Part shown: positions 22,981 through 34,960 of the stretch, one piece after another
Layout of the letters: every line of letters begins with the position of its first letter
How positions within the stretch are numbered: position 1 is the stretch's first letter
From: Saccopteryx bilineata
Lineage: Eukaryota; Chordata; Mammalia; Chiroptera; Emballonuridae
NCBI RefSeq assembly: GCF_036850765.1
Contig: NC_089493.1
Span: forward strand, 192,094,706-192,158,705
DNA length: 64,000 nt
Reading direction: 5' to 3'
Made by a program: the position numbers and the translations under genes
The notes under the pieces: generated by a model
What the model was told of the DNA's origin: nothing
The model's input: only the letters and a program-made list of their open reading frames with translations
The model's database searches: none

Positions 22981-25580
22981 TGTGCATTTATTAATGACCA
23001 AGAACACGTGCCAGTGGGAGCAGAAAAGGACGGGCAGAGGGTCTGTTAACGGAAGGGGACAGTCCGGTATGAGGCCTGGTCCCCTCAGGGAGCCTGCTGG
23101 CATCACCTGCCTGTTGGGAAAACAGCTGTGTTAGGCTTGCTGGCTTATATTTTGCCTGATTAGTGCATGAACACGTGGCAGCGCCACGTGTGTATAGTCT
23201 ATGTAAGGCTACTCAGGGCTGCAGATTGCGATTGCTCATCCACTGTTGTGACTATTATTGAAAGGGAATGGCCCAGCACTTTCTGGCTCTGCAGTTTCTC
23301 TACCCTCTGCCTGAATTCAATGTGGACCTGCCTGGCCTCGAGCTCTGGCATTACAGTGCCCATGGAGCATGGAGAGGCAAGGGCACCGTCTTCTTCCCTG
23401 ACTCACCCACCACCCCTGGCCCCACCACCTACACACTCGCGGAGGACATGAAAGTCTCTCCTGTCCACTTTGGAGACTGTTTGCTGAGGATGGTGGCATG
23501 TTGAGGTCTCAGTCCCTTCGCAGAAACACCCCCTGGGGATGTAATAGGCTTAGCTGCTTTTAAAATTGAATTGTCCTTAATAACAAATGAACAAAAATAA
23601 CAAGGTATAAACACTGTCCACCTGGTCCATCTCCCTCTGCTCCACCCGCTGAACAACTCAGGCCTTGGTTACTAACTTCAGTCCTCACTGGGGACCAAGT
23701 GTCAGCTCCTCTATTTTCCTTCAAGAAGCCCAGACAAGACTTGGGCTTCCTGAGTACGTTTAACATTCCGTCTCATAGCACCATGAACCCTACTAATTCC
23801 TACAACTTTCTCTGGTACAACATTTTGTTCCTTCTGTTTAAATACCACAGTTGAAGCCACCAAGTGCCTTTGATGTGCTGGGCGCTACAGATGATGTCAT
23901 TTAATCCTTACAATGATCTTAAAATAGGGTCTCCACCTTCTAAATAGATCAAGGAGGTCAGGTTCAGGGCGGGAATGCCCTTCCTTGCCCATGGAGCCTG
24001 CGCCCCAAGCAGCAGACGGCAGAGCCCCAATCCCGAGCTCGTCTGCCAGCCACAACCCTCATGCTCCTTCCTCTTTGCCACCCAGTAGACCAGGGGCCCT
24101 TTAGGATGGTCTCAATCAAGACCCAAAGGCTGCCGTGGTCCAAGAGCGTTCCTTGTCAGCTCTCCGAGCTGCAGGCTGTTTGGGAGTACAACACAGCCCT
24201 CGAGAACATAAAGGCCTGTAGGATCGAAGACGGAGGTGAAGGACAGAGGGAGTTTAAATTGTCCTCACTGAGCTCTCGACAGAATGCCAGCTCTACGCTG
24301 CTCCTAAGGCATGCCTACTGGGAATGTAGCCCCTGGCTTTCTCATTCCGGGTTCTCCCAGCCCAACACAAACATACCTACTTGGAGAAAGCCACTGAGTT
24401 AGGATTTCAGTACATTTGGAGTGTGTGTGTGTGTGGGGGGGGAGCTATCGTCCCATCTTTAGGCAGGTCAACACCCGGATGGTCACAGAGCTGGCCCACT
24501 GATGTCTGCTGATGATCTCTGAGGTTTCAGACCCAGCTTTGTGCAAGAAACAAGCTGGAGCTCAGACATCTTGGAACTCCCAGAGTTCTTGCAAGGCGGA
24601 AGACCCAGTTGACATGAGGCCTAAATCCTGCCTTGCTTTAATGGGAGACCAGTTCCAGCACAAGACAGGCAGCTGGTCTGAACACTCGGTGATTCAAGAC
24701 AGGGGCTGCCAGCTCTTGGCTCCTTCCCCTCTTCTTGTCTTTTCAAACACCTCTCCTTTCAGGTCATTTTTCATAAACACGTATTGAGTGATTAATGTGT
24801 GCTGGTCGCTCTGTCACAAGGCATATCATTTGTTCCATTTCTCTGGAATGTCTTCCGTTCAAGAGTTCAGTACTTGGGCACAAGGTTTCGGTAGGTCACT
24901 ACTAGAAATGCTTAAAATCACATTAGTTCAGAGATGGCAAACTGGTACCCCAGTGATTTATTTACTTATTTTAAATACCAACTTTTCTAAATTGGGCATC
25001 TACATAATATGGATTCCCAGCTTTTCTCGAAAACGCTGACCCAGCATCCCTGGGTCTGTGGCCGGTGCCCTCCAGGACTTGAACTAGTGAAACCTTCCTT
25101 TATACACTGGACGGCTAGGACCCAAAAGGAAGTATTGCCACACGGCTAATTAGTAACAGGAGCACCAGCCAGACGGCCCCACTTCCTTTCTCCTTAGCAA
25201 CGGGAAAACAAATAGGCCGACACGGCAAAGCACCAGGGCTCTGACTATAGATCCCAGTTCTACAAAACCTCTTAGAACCTCCATTGTTCTGATGGGATGC
25301 ATGCAGAGCAGTGAATTCCTTGCAGTAACACCTCACCTATCGAGGAAGAAAACCAGTCCTGACTGACCACCAACTACATGAGGGTGGGAGACAGCCAGAG
25401 AGGTGAGGACCCAGTCCACACCCAAGGGCCTTCCACTCTGCAGCAGTGCTGAACATCTGCTGTTCATGAGGATTAGACTAGCCTGGAGCACCAAGGTTAT
25501 CACACTGAGCAAGGGCAGCAACGGAAAGGCCAGTGAAACAGGAGGGGACAAGGCAGGACACCACCTAAGGCTCCACCCAC
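22981..25580. other. Intergenic sequence, no gene recognised
   Basis: The sequence contains a reverse MIR-like stretch at about 23840-24010 ('tttaatccttacaatgatc' and related blocks) and a (GT)n run at 24421-24434. No exon with supported frame and splice signals was seen. Confidence 0.45.
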
Positions 25581-25589
25581 AAGGAACTA

Positions 25590-25760
25590 GCTAAATAACT
25601 TACGGTACATTCTTATAACCAAATACTACTCAGCCACGAACAGGGATGAGGTAGAATTACATGCACTGACCTGGAATGAGCCCATAAAGAATATGAGAAG
25701 AAAAAGTAAGGTGCAGTTCCATTAACATTAAAAGGTGGAGGCATGATGTTTATCTACAGT
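25590..25760 (+). mobile_element. Probable old L1 3' fragment
   Basis: 'acggtacattcttataaccaaatactactcagccacgaa' resembles the common L1 3' block for 'tggaatactattcagcc', followed by diverged sequence. Confidence 0.45.
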
Positions 25761-25905
25761 ACATATATATACACATACACAGACCCTTCTATACAGTCTT
25801 TCTGTTGTAGGATATACAAAAAACTGGCTAACAATGGGGACTAAGGGTCCAAGGCGAAAGTCACTTTTCACCCACCTTTTTATGGTTAATAAGTTGGGTT
25901 TTCTT

Positions 25906-26291
25906 TTTTCTTTCCCTTTTTTTTAAATGTTAGGCATTTTCATACAAGGGTGCCTTTGCTTATATTTATTTATTTATTTTACAGAGACAGAGTCAGAGAG
26001 AGGGATAGATAGGGACAGACAGGAATAGAGAAATGAGAAGCATCAATCATTAGTGTTTTCGTTGCAACACCTTAGCGTTCATTGACTGCTTTCTCATATG
26101 TGCCTTAACCGTGGGGCTACAGCAGACCGAGTGACCCCTTGCTAGAGCCAGCGACCTTGGGTCCAAGCTGGTGAGCTTTGCTCAAAGCAGATGAGCCCGC
26201 GCTCAAGCTGGCAACCTCGGGGTCTCAAACTCGGGTCCTCCACATCCCAGTCCGATGCTCTATCCACTGTGCCACTGCCTGGTAGGGCAAA
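25906..26291 (-). mobile_element. tRNA-derived bat SINE with extra 3' sequence and TSD
   Basis: The plus strand reads tail to head. It runs from 'atttatttatttatttta' through 'agaagcatcaatcat', 'gactgctttctcatatgtgcc' and 'gcaacctcggggtctcaaactcggg' to the tRNA-like head at about 26245-26288. The perfect 12-bp duplication 'ttgggttttctt' occurs at 25894-25905 and 26292-26303, far outside the usual tail. Between the SINE tail (about 25960) and the left duplication lies some 35 nt of non-SINE sequence plus a second A-rich stretch (T-rich on the plus strand), suggesting 3' transduction. Confidence 0.8.
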
Positions 26292-26303
26292 TTGGGTTTT
26301 CTT

Positions 26304-26924
26304 AACCGTATGCATGTTACATATCTTTAAAACTCCTACCAAAAAGATTGGGTAGGGGCAATACTGTATAGGAACACTCGCTTTTCAGTTTGGTTGACTG
26401 GAGGGGGAATCTAGTTATCCGGAAGACTCTTGCTACTTCTCAGGATGTGCTGAGCAGAACCCCCCACCCCCTGCCCCCGCCACCGATGGCAGATTTCCGA
26501 CTTAGGACTCGAGTAGCGACGTGTGACTCCGCAAACGTGAAGAACGAAAGGACTGCATGTCTGATGCGGCCACAGGGTGCTTCCCACACTGCCACCCACT
26601 CCCTCAGGGACCCACACGGGAACCGCTGGAGACGTCTCAGGGGCCGCTTCCCTCCGTGTAGTCACTTGGGAAGCAGTGCAGTGCTTGTGGGAGCAGACCT
26701 GCTAGGGAGGAGCTCTGCACTGGCCCCAGCTCCTTCGGTCCAGGTAGCTTTCAGCAAAGCCCCCAAGGCCTGGACTGGCGTGACGTCAGACCAGTGCTCA
26801 CAGGCCAAGAGCCTCATTTTACAAAGATGGTTTTTTAAATCCATAAACTTTAATTGTATGTCACTGAATTAACTAATAGCACATGACAGGCTTTTTTTTT
26901 TTTTGAAAAATTTCTTAACAGAAC
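26304..26924. other. Intergenic sequence immediately downstream of the FBXW11 3' end
   Basis: Non-coding sequence between the SINE and the predicted cleavage site. The T-tract at 26891-26904 is an A-tract in the gene's direction, just past the proposed cleavage position, and would cause internal priming in oligo-dT libraries. No other gene is visible. Confidence 0.5.
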
Positions 26925-26942
26925 ATCAGAGTATTGCAACAC

Positions 26943-26948
26943 TTTATT
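26943..26948 (-). promoter_or_regulatory. FBXW11: Distal polyadenylation signal AATAAA of FBXW11
   Basis: 'tttatt' on the plus strand is AATAAA in the gene's direction. It is followed by a GU-rich stretch (tgttgcaatactctgatgttctgtt), as expected downstream of a signal. Other AATAAA copies lie upstream in the same exon at 27032-27037, 27053-27058 and 27082-27087, so several 3' ends are possible. Confidence 0.65.
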
Positions 26949-28469
26949 AAGAATATTGGCTTTGCATTAGTAGCTGGAGCAACAATTACACGAAGCCAGA
27001 TTAGGTGTACGGCATTAATACTCATACTTGATTTATTGACATTACTTAGCAATTTATTGGACAAAGGTCAACTTTTTGTTTTTTATTAAGCACATTCCAC
27101 AGTACAAAGCTGTCGTGAATAATATCTGTACAATTTAACAGTTTCAATAGCTGTTCAGACACAAATTTATTTCAAACAGATAATTGGCAAACATAATTAA
27201 TTACAGTTAGAATTAGACTATCCCAGTGCTTTAAAACATTAATATAGCAGGAATTTACAGTTGCTCAATTAAGGGTTAGCAAAATAAAGTCCAGAGTACG
27301 GCTGGGAATTACTACTATAATCCCAGAAAGTCAGAATTCCTTGGGTACCAGAGTCCCCTGCTATAATTTAGTAGGCACAATTCAAAGGTTGTGTGCATCA
27401 TCAAAGGCCATGATCTCCCAAGGAACAGGAACTTGTATATTAAACATGCAGAAACAACAACGGAAAGTCCATTCGTTCAGAAGAACCACCTCCCACAGTG
27501 CCCGCCGCCCCCGGGCCCGCCCACCCGGCCGAGTGCCGCTGTAAGAGGCAGAGCGGTAAGGTCTACCCCCCTCACCGCTGCCGTCCCACTTACGGCATCT
27601 ACCTTGACGAACAGAGGCTTCTTTCTTTTACACTTTCAGGCTCAATTTCTCAAAAACAGAAATTTAGTAATATGGGAGGGAAGGATGTATTAAAAAAATA
27701 AAAGAAGAAAAAGCAAAGCCCACCTGATGAATTACACACACACACATTGATCCCCTCACCGTTCTCAACGCAAAGACAAAACAGGGCCCAGGGACCTTCT
27801 CTTAGTAATAGAGTGTGCTTCCACGGGAAGAGGTTCATTAACAGGAGGTTCTTATTGGTCCTTTAACATGTTGCTGACATTCCTTGATCTTTGGGAATAA
27901 TGGCAAGGGGCAAATCAAAACCTAATGTTGAACGAGGGAACAGGAGTGACAACCGGATGCCCAAGTCCTTTTGTGCATGGTCAGCGTGACAGAGCCATCC
28001 ACACGCTCGGGCGGCCGAGCACTTGGGAGCTTGAGAACCTGTCAGGACCACAGCAGCAAGTGACACCAGAGACAAGCGGATGGGATTAATGAGTTTGAGG
28101 CTTTGCACCACATAGGAGTACCCTTCCACTCAACATGGGTCTCAGAACGGGCCTGCCCCGGTACCCGGGCTCTGACATGTAGCAGGGCCTGCCAACGCCC
28201 TGACAGGCCAGGGTGCAGGGTTTCCGTGGCCGGTCAGCACGGGCCTTCGTGTTCTTCCCTCCCCGGGGTTACTAACACACACATAGTAACAGGTTCTGAC
28301 GGTGACGTCAAATGAACACTATGGGAAGTGACTGCTAGTACTCAGGAGTACTTATGAGGAAAAGAACAAAAATGTTTTTTCAGGTACCTCTCTATCGTAT
28401 ATACTGCACAACAAATAAAACATTCCGTGTTCAATTTTAGAAATTACATTTTAAAACAAGATTCCCATT

Positions 28470-28510
28470 AAAGACACACACACCACACACACACACACAT
28501 ACACATACAC
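28470..28510. repeat. (CA)n / (TG)n microsatellite in the 3'UTR
   Basis: A run of 'acacaca' type is interrupted by 'cacat'. In the transcript it reads as a UG/GU-rich tract. Confidence 0.9.
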
Positions 28511-29621
28511 AACAATGACAAAATAAAAACACCATATGAATACTGCAGGAAGGGTCCTAGGAAATCCACACCAACCCTGGCATCAGGTCCTTGAGCCCAG
28601 CCCACACACTGTGGGCGAAGTGTGAACACACTGTGTTAGTGTCTCAGGCATGGGGCCCGACTCCAGCAACCTTGAGGTTACACTGTTCTGTACATTGTAT
28701 CTACATGCGGTACAGTATTTTAAATAAGGAGGCAAGCACATGTGTAAAGGTGTTACTCTACCAAGTATCAGGAGATGGGTGGGTACAGAGAACAGTTAAT
28801 AAAAGAGCTATATTACCTGTCGGGAGATAATATAACCTGGCTGACAGTTCTTTAAATTAAGAGAAATGATACAGAAACGGAGTATAATCCCCAAAATGTT
28901 ACTAAAACAATCCAGAGAAATTTTTCCATCGTCCAACATATTCCTAATACAAGTCAGAATTCAGGATGATGTGAACAGTCAAAAGGGAACTTCTGCAAAG
29001 GAAAGCCCTGGACATTCTGGGTAGGTGTTTGGCACCCGAATTTCACCAAAGAATGCTGTGTCTTAGTATCAGACCAAAGTGCAAAGCTTTATAAATTAGA
29101 GGCCAAGTCTTCTCTTGACTGTCGATTTACTTCTAGAAAACAGACCGGATGTTCCTTTTACTCGAACAATTTACATTTGAAGCATTCGGTTTTTTTCTCA
29201 CTAACGGGGAGGAAGTGGGCTTCTGTCCTACTTGACGTCGGTGAAGCTAAGGGGTCCTCCTCAGAGTGGAGGCCGGAACCGGGTGAAAAATGTCGGAACT
29301 TGAAGAGTTAGGCTGCTTTGCATCTACCCAGCATCTAGAACCAATTCCAGCTTCATAACTCAGCTGTGAGGAACTTCCTTAGGCATTTGGTAGCCATGTA
29401 GCCAGTAGTTCAAGACTAGGAAACCCTGAAAAGGAAAAAAAAACCAGCTGCAAAGTGAGTCTAGATGGAGAGTAGTTAGACATGGAGATAACACACACAG
29501 CCTATTTAGATACATTATTTGTACACACATAACAAACTGGTTTTCAAATAATCAAAAGCAAAATATAGTAGCCGCAAATTGTTTTGAGCGTACTACAGAC
29601 CAGGTATCATATATTATATTC

Positions 29622-29653
<32 letters not shown>

Positions 29654-29963
29654 GGACAGAGAGTCAGAGAGAGGGACAGATAGGGACAGACAGACAGGAA
29701 TGGAGAGAGATGAGAAGCATTAATCATCAGCTTTTCGTTGAGACACCTTAGTTGTTCATTGATTGCTTTCTCATATGTGCCTTGACCGCAGGCCTTCAGC
29801 AGACCGAGCAACCCCTTGCCTGAGCCAATGAAGCTGGTGAGCTTTTTTTTTTTGCTCAAGCCAGATGAGCCTGTGCTCAAGCTGGCGACCTCGAGGTCTC
29901 GAACTTGGGTCCTTCCACATCCCAGTCCGACGCTCTACCCACTGCGCCACCACCTGGTCAGGC
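29622..29963 (-). mobile_element. tRNA-derived bat SINE, reverse, perfect TSD
   Basis: A T-tract at 29622-29649 is followed by the antisense SINE body and the tRNA-like head ending at 29963. The 15-bp perfect duplication 'tcatatattatattc' lies at 29607-29621 and 29964-29978. An extra run of T at 29840-29851 interrupts the body. Confidence 0.92.
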
Positions 29964-30849
29964 TCATATATTATATTCATGTAAACCTCACAAAAACCTT
30001 ATGAGATAGAACCTATTACACCCATGTCAAACCAGACAATTAGGGCTCGGTTCAATACATTAGTCACTAAGTGAGGGGAGGGGACGTTCAGAGCAACACC
30101 TGACCCTATGACCTATCAGCTGTCAGTCCTGCTGCTAAAAACTATGCCTATAACAAAATATGCTTAGTGCCAGATTTTATATTTAGCATACTCTTTTATG
30201 ACATCCAACACCTACGAAGGCCTGTCTCTTGGCCTCCTGAAGGCACTATCATTGTGAAACAAAAATAAGCAAAGCTAGTCAAAAAATAACAATGCCAATC
30301 ACCAGAAATGACTCCTTTGTGAAGTAAGTCATTAATAAAAGGACAGTGTAAAGGAAACGACTACTGAATGGTTCATACTTTTTAACTACGACTTTGAGTC
30401 AGTCACAATCTTTACACTCATCTATGTACATAAATATGACACCCACCACCCCACAGCAGAACACTCATGAGACAAGGCTTATCACTACTATGTACGATGC
30501 AGGCTATTTTCTATTCAAAATTTCATCGAAGTCAAATTCCATTAAGATGATTTCATAATCACTAATGCGTCATAACCCCTTCCAAAAACTGCACTAAACC
30601 ATTGATCTAAGAAGAGATCTAAAAGTCACCTTCTGGTTTAAAATTCTAATAAAAGGGAAGGAGGGAGGGAAAGAGTTTTTTTAAGTTTGTCTTCTTTTTC
30701 AAAGAAAACTTTCCTAAAAGGTTGTCAATTTTTATAAAGATCAAGAATTCAAGTAAGCTTTCTCAATGAGTTCAAGAGAGATTCAATTTCATTTGCTACA
30801 TTTTCCCATGAAGGATATATGGGAGTGCCGGAATTACTGTTAGAGGAAC

Positions 30850-31150
30850 ACCCAGAGACAGAAGTGGTCCCTCGCACACACTGCTGATGAAGTAAACGGA
30901 TTCAACTCTTGGAAGGCAACATAACTATGCCTCAGAAGTCTTTACATGTCATACCTTTCAAACCAGACACTAGAGACATTTCTAGAATTCTATCCAAAGG
31001 TAATAAAGGGTTGGGCAAAGATTAAGCTAATAAAAACATAATCGGTAATGTGTTTTATAATAGCTAAAAGCTGGGACACACACACATACACACACAAATA
31101 TATAACAACAGAACATAGACAAACAATCAAATATTATTTTGCCATTAAGA
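30850..31150 (+). mobile_element. Probable old L1 3' fragment
   Basis: The stretch 'actgctgatgaagtaaacgg', 'actcttggaaggcaac', 'tctatccaaaggtaataaagg' and 'cattaagaatgataatt' follows the order of old L1 3' ends, with divergence. A (CA)n run lies at 31077-31096. Confidence 0.4.
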
Positions 31151-31161
31151 ATGATAATTTA

Positions 31162-31470
31162 GCCTCACCGGTGGTGGCACAGTGGATAGAGCATTGACCT
31201 GGGATGCTGAGGTCCCAGGTTCAAGACCCCAAGGTCGCCAGCTTGAGTGCGGGTTCATCTGGCTTGAGTGTGGGGTCATTGGCTTAAACATGCAATCAGA
31301 CATGATCCCACATGTTAGCTGGCTTCAGCAAGGGGTCACTGGCTTAGCCTGAGCCCCCAGGACAAGGCACATATGAGAAGCAACCAATGAACAACTAAAG
31401 TAATGCAACTACAAGTTGATGCTTCTCATCTCTCTCCCTTCCTGTCTGTGTCTCTCCCTCTCTCAAAATG
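31162..31470 (+). mobile_element. tRNA-derived bat SINE, forward
   Basis: The tRNA-like head 'ggtggtggcacagtggatagagcattgacctggga' is followed by the family body and the CT-rich end 'tctctcccttcctgtctgtgtc'. The flanks 'aatgataattta' (31150-31161) and 'aatgaataattta' (31471-31483) form a target duplication differing by one base. Confidence 0.88.
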
Positions 31471-32627
31471 AATGAATAATTTAGGCAAACACTGACATTA
31501 CTGACATGTAACAACTCTACAACAAAAAGAGAAAAAGCATTTACAAATGTGCGGTTATCAACCGTATTTTTGAAATCTTGAAAGGACAGATACAGAGGAG
31601 CTAACAATAATGGTGAGCCACAAATAGGACTTTATTTTCTTCTTTCGGTTAATATGTTTTTTCCCCCTAATTTCCTAAATGATCTTATATTGTCTTGTGC
31701 TAAGAGAAACAAGAATTACTGTTATCTATAGCTCTTAGGACTTAGTGATGAAAAAAAAATGACTCAACAAACAAACCTATTGCTAGGTTTCCTGACTCAG
31801 AAATACTCTTACCTAATATTTTAGAGGTGAATATTTTACTGCAAGGTTAAATCATCATTAGGGTAGTGTTTCTTATTATGCATAAATCTTACAGTATCAC
31901 ATGGTAATAATTTTTTTCATGTTACAATAAATGAAAAGAATTTGGAAAAGAGCAATAAAAACCATGAAGTTGACTGCCAAGGTTGTCAAAAGTAATCCAC
32001 TTTGAAGAGACAAACACATTTGAGGTTTCATTGCTTGTGCTGCTTACAAAGCAGATAAGATTTTCCATTGATTTATAATTGTGGATCATAACAAGGCAGT
32101 TTTTCTTAGGTTCCCTGCGCAGGACTGGGAGGAGGGCCTGGAAGAAGTAACAGCAGTTTCCTTCCCCCGCGGCCAATGGGAGACACAGCCCTGCGGAGCC
32201 GCCAATCATTACTTCATCCCTCGACCAAAGGTCTCTGGTTTCAGGGCGCCTTAGAGTGACACATAGAGTTGTCCACTTGTGACCCTTTACTGTGTTCTAC
32301 AATTCATCTATTAAATATGCTGGGGGGTAGGGGATACTAAGGATGTCTTGAGTTTTATCGTGTGCCTCTTTAAACACACACCCCAGACACAGCAGAGGCA
32401 CACGCAGGCTGCTCTGTGACACACCTGTGTGCCCGTCCATCCCCTCCACGGTCCACTCTCTGTGCTCTCATGTGGGAAAACCAGCAGAGGCCAGCTGCAG
32501 CTAAAGCACCGCGCGGAGGGAAATGTGTAGCTTATAAGACAAAAACTTAGGACTGGAATGAATTTAACAAAAGATGTTTAAGACTTACATGCACATACTG
32601 CAAAACACTGGTTAAGAGAAACTGAAG

Positions 32628-32906
32628 CCTGACCCAGCAGTGGCGCAGTGGATAGAGCGCTGGCCTGGGATGCTGAGGACCAAGGTTCAAAACCCTGAAG
32701 TCACCAGCTTGAGTGTGGGATCATAGACATGACCTCATGGTCGCTGGCTTGAGCCCAAGGTTACTGGCTTGAGCAAGGGATCACTGACTTGGCTGGAGCC
32801 CTCTGGTCAAGGCACATATGAGAAAACAATCAATGAACTAAGGTACCATAATGAAGAATTGATGCTTCTCATCTCTCTCCATTCCTGTCTTTCCCTCTCC
32901 CTCTTT

Positions 32907-32938
<32 letters not shown>
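32628..32938 (+). mobile_element. tRNA-derived bat SINE ending in a (GA)n tract
   Basis: The head 'gcagtggcgcagtggatagagcgctggcctggga' and the full body are present. The tail has become a (GA)n microsatellite at about 32908-32943. The 13-bp perfect duplication 'agagaaactgaag' is at 32615-32627 and 32939-32951. Confidence 0.9.
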
Positions 32939-32946
<8 letters not shown>

Positions 32947-33019
32947 TGAAGAACTAAACAATGGTGATACACCATGTTTAGGGGTTGGAACACTCAGTAC
33001 GTGTCAAGATGAAAATTCT

Positions 33020-33460
33020 CCCCCCAAATGATCTTTAGATTCAATGCAGTCCTAATCATAACCCCAAAAGTTATCTTCATAGAATTTGACAATCAAATTC
33101 AAAATTAAATGTGAAAACCTAGAGAACCTAGAATAGTTAAAACAGTTTTAAAGTTGGAAGAGCTATTCTGTAATATGGTACTGGCGAAAAGTCAGCCGCA
33201 CAACAGAAGAGAGTCCAGACACAAGAGTGCACGGAAGTGGTCCAGCGGCATCTTCTGACCAAGGTGCCAAGGCAATTCCATGGGAAAAGAACAGTCTTTC
33301 AATCAAGCAATGCTGGACAACCAGCGAACTGTGTAAACACAAGAACAAGGGCATTCTTACCTCACACCACACACAAAAATAACTTTAAATGGAGCAAAGA
33401 CCTAAATGCAAAAGCTAAAAATATAAAACGTCTAAAACTATACTGGCTCCAAAACAGTCA
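33020..33460 (+). mobile_element. L1 ORF2 fragment, diverged
   Basis: Blocks 'agattcaatgcagtcctaat', 'aatatggtactggcgaaaag' and 'aaatggagcaaagacctaaatgcaaaagc' follow the 3' part of an L1 ORF2 in order, with frame breaks. Confidence 0.7.
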
Positions 33461-33566
33461 CTAGCTACATGTAATTATTTAAATATAAGTTTAAATAAAG
33501 TATAATTAAGTATAATTAAAAATCCAATTAAATTTTATAAAAAACATAATTAAAAACTCAGTTCCT

Positions 33567-33903
33567 GCCTGACCAGGCGGTGGCACAGTGGATAGAGCAT
33601 CGGACTGGGATGCGGAAGACCCAGGTTCAAGACCCCGAGGTCACCAGCTTGAGCGCGGGCTCATCTGGTTTGAGCAAAAGCTTACCAGCTTGGACCCAAA
33701 GTCGCTGGCTCGAGCAAGGGGTTACTCAGTCTGCTGAAGGCCTGTGGTTAAGGCACATATGAGAAAGCAATCAATGAACAACTAAGGTGTTGCAACATGC
33801 AATGAAAAACTGATGATTGATGCTTCTCATCTCTCCGTTCCTGTCTGTCTGTCCCTGTCTATCCCCCTCTCTCTGTCTCTGTAAAAAAAAAAAAGAAAGA
33901 AAA
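33567..33903 (+). mobile_element. tRNA-derived bat SINE, forward, TSD
   Basis: This is a full-length copy: head 'gcctgaccaggcggtggcac', body with 'gagcaaaagcttaccagcttgg' and 'tgatgattgatgcttctcatc', and an A-tail at 33882-33909. The flanks 'aaaactcagttcct' (33553-33566) and 'aaaattcagttcct' (ending 33919) form a duplication with one mismatch. Confidence 0.92.
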
Positions 33904-34960
33904 AAAAAATTCAGTTCCTAAGTCACACATTTCAAGAGTTCAATAGTCACAGGTGGCTAGTGGCCATGCCACAGTGAACAGTGTAGCTCTAGACAATGTA
34001 AACTGATCTAGTGACAGAAAGTAGGACAGTACTCGCGAAGGCTGGGGAGGGTCAGGCTTTGACTACAAAGGTGACACAAGGGATTTTCTGAGGGACAGAA
34101 ATGTTTTCATCTTGATTGTGGAGGTGGCCACAGGGGTGTATACATTTGTAAAAACTTATCCAACAGTACACTTTAAATGGGTACAATCTATTTTACACAC
34201 ACCGTACCTCAAAAAGACTGATTATAAAGACCACGGCAGAGGCACAGAGAAGGTGAAGGGACAGGGCAGAGGGCGATGTGTACCCAGGACACCGTCCGTG
34301 TGAGGAAGACACGTTCTAGCAGCCGACTCGGCCAGTTCCTAGGACACAGCCACGCAGGGTTTCTCTCTCTTGAGGCTGGACACCCTGAGTTATCAGCAAA
34401 ACGTGCTGTCACCCACGGGGACAATGGCTCTAAGTCTTCCTACAGACAGAGCAAAGGACTCGGCTCCCAGAGCACCTGCTGTGCCCAGTGGATGACAAGC
34501 AAGTTTTAGGAGCCCTCTCAACAATACCCTTCTTGGTGGCGGTGGGTGGACTGGGATGGGGGAGGGGGCAATTTTGAATGTTGGTTGATGGTGACTTTTA
34601 AAAAAATAAAAAAATAAATAAATAAAAGAGCTGAAGAATAGGAAAAAGAGAAAAAGGAGATTTTTTTACACCTCAACACAGAGGATTTGACGGGTGGTAA
34701 ATCGGTATGACAGGGGAAACCATTTAGAAAAAGTTTTTAAAAACAGGAACTAAGTTGTCTGCCAATATGAAAAGCAACAATGTAGACTTCATTTCCACCA
34801 GAGCATAAAGATCTAGCCTTATGCTAGAACCCTGTAAAGTTGAGACATCTACTAAAGACTAACCACCTTGGTCTCCATCACTGAGAAGGAAACAAACCAC
34901 ACAATTCCCACACGGGAAGGCGAATCCAACCGGCAGAATGGAAGGGGCGGTGGTACTGAC

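Larger units (their letters stand above)
26925..29425 (-). other. FBXW11: FBXW11 terminal exon, entirely 3'UTR
   Basis: The exon starts after a strong acceptor: on the minus strand a long T/C tract ending 'ttttccttttcag' precedes 'ggtttcctag' at 29425. It contains no continuation of the coding frame, because the stop lies in the preceding exon. The stretch of about 2.5 kb is AT-rich, free of young SINEs (unlike the introns) and ends at a cluster of AATAAA signals. It includes a (GU)n tract in RNA sense at about 28470-28510 and a GC-rich patch at 27495-27545. The acceptor is seen directly. Use of this exon is inferred from the donor 24 nt after the stop and from general knowledge that FBXW11 has a long 3'UTR. 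Confidence 0.75.
29426..34960 (-). other. FBXW11: FBXW11 intron within the 3'UTR (between stop-codon exon and last exon)
   Basis: The donor is CAG|gtcagt at 34961/34960 and the acceptor ttttcag|GG at 29426/29425. The intron contains four long tRNA-derived SINEs (29622-29963, 31162-31470, 32628-32938, 33567-33903), L1-like fragments (about 30850-31150, 33020-33460 and 34000-34230) and a (GA)n run at 32908-32943. No other gene was recognised in it. Confidence 0.7.

Noticed and set aside
1..26900. Possible neighbouring genes known from the human region (for example SMIM23 or FGF18)
   Set aside because: No exon resembling them could be supported from the sequence. In human they lie tens of kilobases or more away.
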